A stretch of DNA of 64,000 bases from Arthrobacter globiformis (GTDB taxonomy: Bacteria > Actinomycetota > Actinomycetes > Actinomycetales > Micrococcaceae): the NCBI RefSeq assembly GCF_030818015.1, contig NZ_JAUSZX010000001.1, positions 3,348,001 through 3,412,000 of the forward strand, given 5' to 3'. The position numbers and the translations under genes are program-made. Below, in pieces: positions 63,022 through 64,000 of the stretch. Positions within the stretch are counted from its first letter, which is position 1. Each line of letters starts with the position of its first letter. The notes under the pieces were generated by a model. The model was not told the origin of the DNA. It was given only the letters and a program-made list of their open reading frames with translations, and did no database searches.

Positions 63022-64000
63022 CTAGTCGCCGATGGCGTCCAGCCGCGCCTGCTCGTCCATCTCGATGGCGGACTGGATGACCGGCTCGAGGTCGCCGTTC
63101 ATGACCTGGTCAAGGTTGTACGCCTTGTAACCCGTGCGGTGGTCGGCGATCCGGTTTTCCGGGTAGTTGTACGTGCGGATCCGCTCGGACCGGTCCATGG
63201 TGCGGATCTGGGACTTCCGCTGAGCCGAGTTCTCGGCGTCGATCTGTTCCTGCTGGTGCGCCAGGATCCGGGCGCGGAGGACGCGCATGCCGGCTTCACG
63301 GTTCTGCAGCTGGGACTTCTCGTTCTGCATGGCCACGACGATTCCGGTGGGGAGGTGCGTGATGCGGACGGCGGAGTCGGTGGTGTTGACGGACTGGCCG
63401 CCGGGGCCCGAGGACCGGTACACGTCGATTTTGAGGTCGTTCTGGTTGATCTCAAGCTCTTCGGGCTCATCCACCTCGGGCAGGACAAGAACGCCCGCGG
63501 CCGACGTGTGGATGCGGCCCTGCGATTCGGTCACGGGCACGCGCTGGACACGGTGCACGCCGCCCTCGAACTTGAGCCGGGCGTAGACGCCTTCGGCGGG
63601 ATCGTTGGAGCTTCCCTTGACGGCCACCTGGACGTCCTTGTAGCCGCCGAGGTCGGATTCCGTGGCGGAGATGATCTCGGTCTTCCAGCCCCGTGACTCG
63701 GCGTAGCGGGTGTACATGCGCAGCAGGTCGCCGGCGAACAGGGCAGCCTCGTCGCCGCCTTCACCGCCCTTGACCTCAAGGATCACGTTGCGTGCATCGT
63801 CCGGGTCCCGGGGAATCAGCAGCCGGCGAAGCTTCGCGGCAGTCGTCTCAAGGGCGGCCTCGAGTTCGGGCACCTCAGCAGCGAACTCGGGGTCCTCGGC
63901 AGCCATTTCCTTGGCGGCAGCAAGGTCATCCTGGATTCCGTGCCACTTGTGGTAGGCCTCCACAATGCCGTTGAGCTGCGCAGACCGCCGCCCCAGCTTG
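63022..64000 (-). CDS. prfA: Peptide chain release factor 1, 5' end beyond window
   Basis: 325 codons visible; the N-terminal ~35-40 residues lie past position 64000, where the frame remains open ([20 protein letters not shown]). Domain 2 contains the stop-codon recognition region [20 protein letters not shown] with PVT in place of E. coli PAT. The catalytic GGQ is in [20 protein letters not shown]. It terminates at UAA and UAG. First visible gene of the prfA-prmC-tsaC unit. Confidence 0.96.
   Translation of the reverse strand, partial: KLGRRSAQLNGIVEAYHKWHGIQDDLAAAKEMAAEDPEFAAEVPELEAALETTAAKLRRLLIPRDPDDARNVILEVKGGEGGDEAALFAGDLLRMYTRYAESRGWKTEIISATESDLGGYKDVQVAVKGSSNDPAEGVYARLKFEGGVHRVQRVPVTESQGRIHTSAAGVLVLPEVDEPEELEINQNDLKIDVYRSSGPGGQSVNTTDSAVRITHLPTGIVVAMQNEKSQLQNREAGMRVLRARILAHQQEQIDAENSAQRKSQIRTMDRSERIRTYNYPENRIADHRTGYKAYNLDQVMNGDLEPVIQSAIEMDEQARLDAIGD

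Overview
This 64 kb window is high-GC DNA from the chromosome of a Gram-positive actinobacterium, most likely a Micrococcaceae member close to Arthrobacter, Pseudarthrobacter or Paenarthrobacter. The evidence is gene content and order: the release factor-prmC-tsaC-wecA-ATP synthase-DUF2550 cluster, NucS, the ClpS-DUF2017 pair, DUF3039, DUF2550 and DUF4395 proteins, an NrtR-led nad operon, and many GTG starts. It is a housekeeping and light accessory region. I see no rRNA, tRNA, prophage, insertion sequence or CRISPR array.

Layout. 0.2-5.3 kb: a flavin-dependent (luciferase-like) oxidoreductase with a MarR regulator, a transglutaminase-like protein, a lipoprotein, a DUF1684 protein and a fumarylacetoacetase-family enzyme. 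5.3-11.1 kb: a leftward NAD de novo operon, nrtR-nadA-nadB-nadC-cysteine desulfurase, with a 13-bp palindrome upstream that is a good NrtR operator candidate. 11.3-14.4 kb: an amino-acid permease, an alpha/beta hydrolase and a phosphoribosyltransferase, closed by a strong hairpin. 14.5-18.9 kb: an aromatic hydroxylation module (MHS-family transporter, HpaB-type oxygenase, HpaC-type flavin reductase) divergent from an IclR regulator, with three GTTC-N7-GAAC-type sites between them. 18.9-24.6 kb: an MFS exporter and sbcCD. 24.7-33.9 kb: aquaporin, ADP-ribosylglycohydrolase, DUF4395, BRCT exonuclease, DedA, then a leftward murI, MBL hydrolase, rph, rdgB set and clpS-DUF2017. 34-36 kb: the NAD salvage pair pncB-pncA. 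36-48 kb: a DEAD/DEAH helicase with DUF3039, nagB, an ABC exporter whose permease is frameshifted, an Old Yellow Enzyme, a thioredoxin/TPR protein, a large unrecognised membrane protein, an AI-2E transporter, a hydrolase and a small cysteine-containing protein. 48.3-49.5 kb: nucS and a cold-shock gene. 49.6-64 kb: DUF2550, the complete F1Fo ATP synthase operon, wecA, two glycosyltransferases, tsaC, prmC and the 3' part of prfA, which runs off the right edge.

How the genes work together. The nad operon makes nicotinate mononucleotide from aspartate; its cysteine desulfurase plausibly supplies sulfur for the NadA iron-sulfur cluster. PncA and PncB recover nicotinamide and nicotinate. WecA, the TagA/WecG-type enzyme and the GT2 enzyme look like a cell-wall or teichoic-acid-type glycan module placed inside the translation-termination/ATP synthase block. 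SbcCD, NucS, the BRCT exonuclease and RdgB cover DNA and nucleotide quality control.

A recurring regulatory feature is a TANNNT hexamer exactly 6 or 7 nt before the start codon, seen at 16 genes. It predicts that these mRNAs are leaderless, and I used it to choose several starts. The most notable findings are this pattern, the putative NrtR site, the IclR operator array, and a one-base frameshift in the ABC permease.
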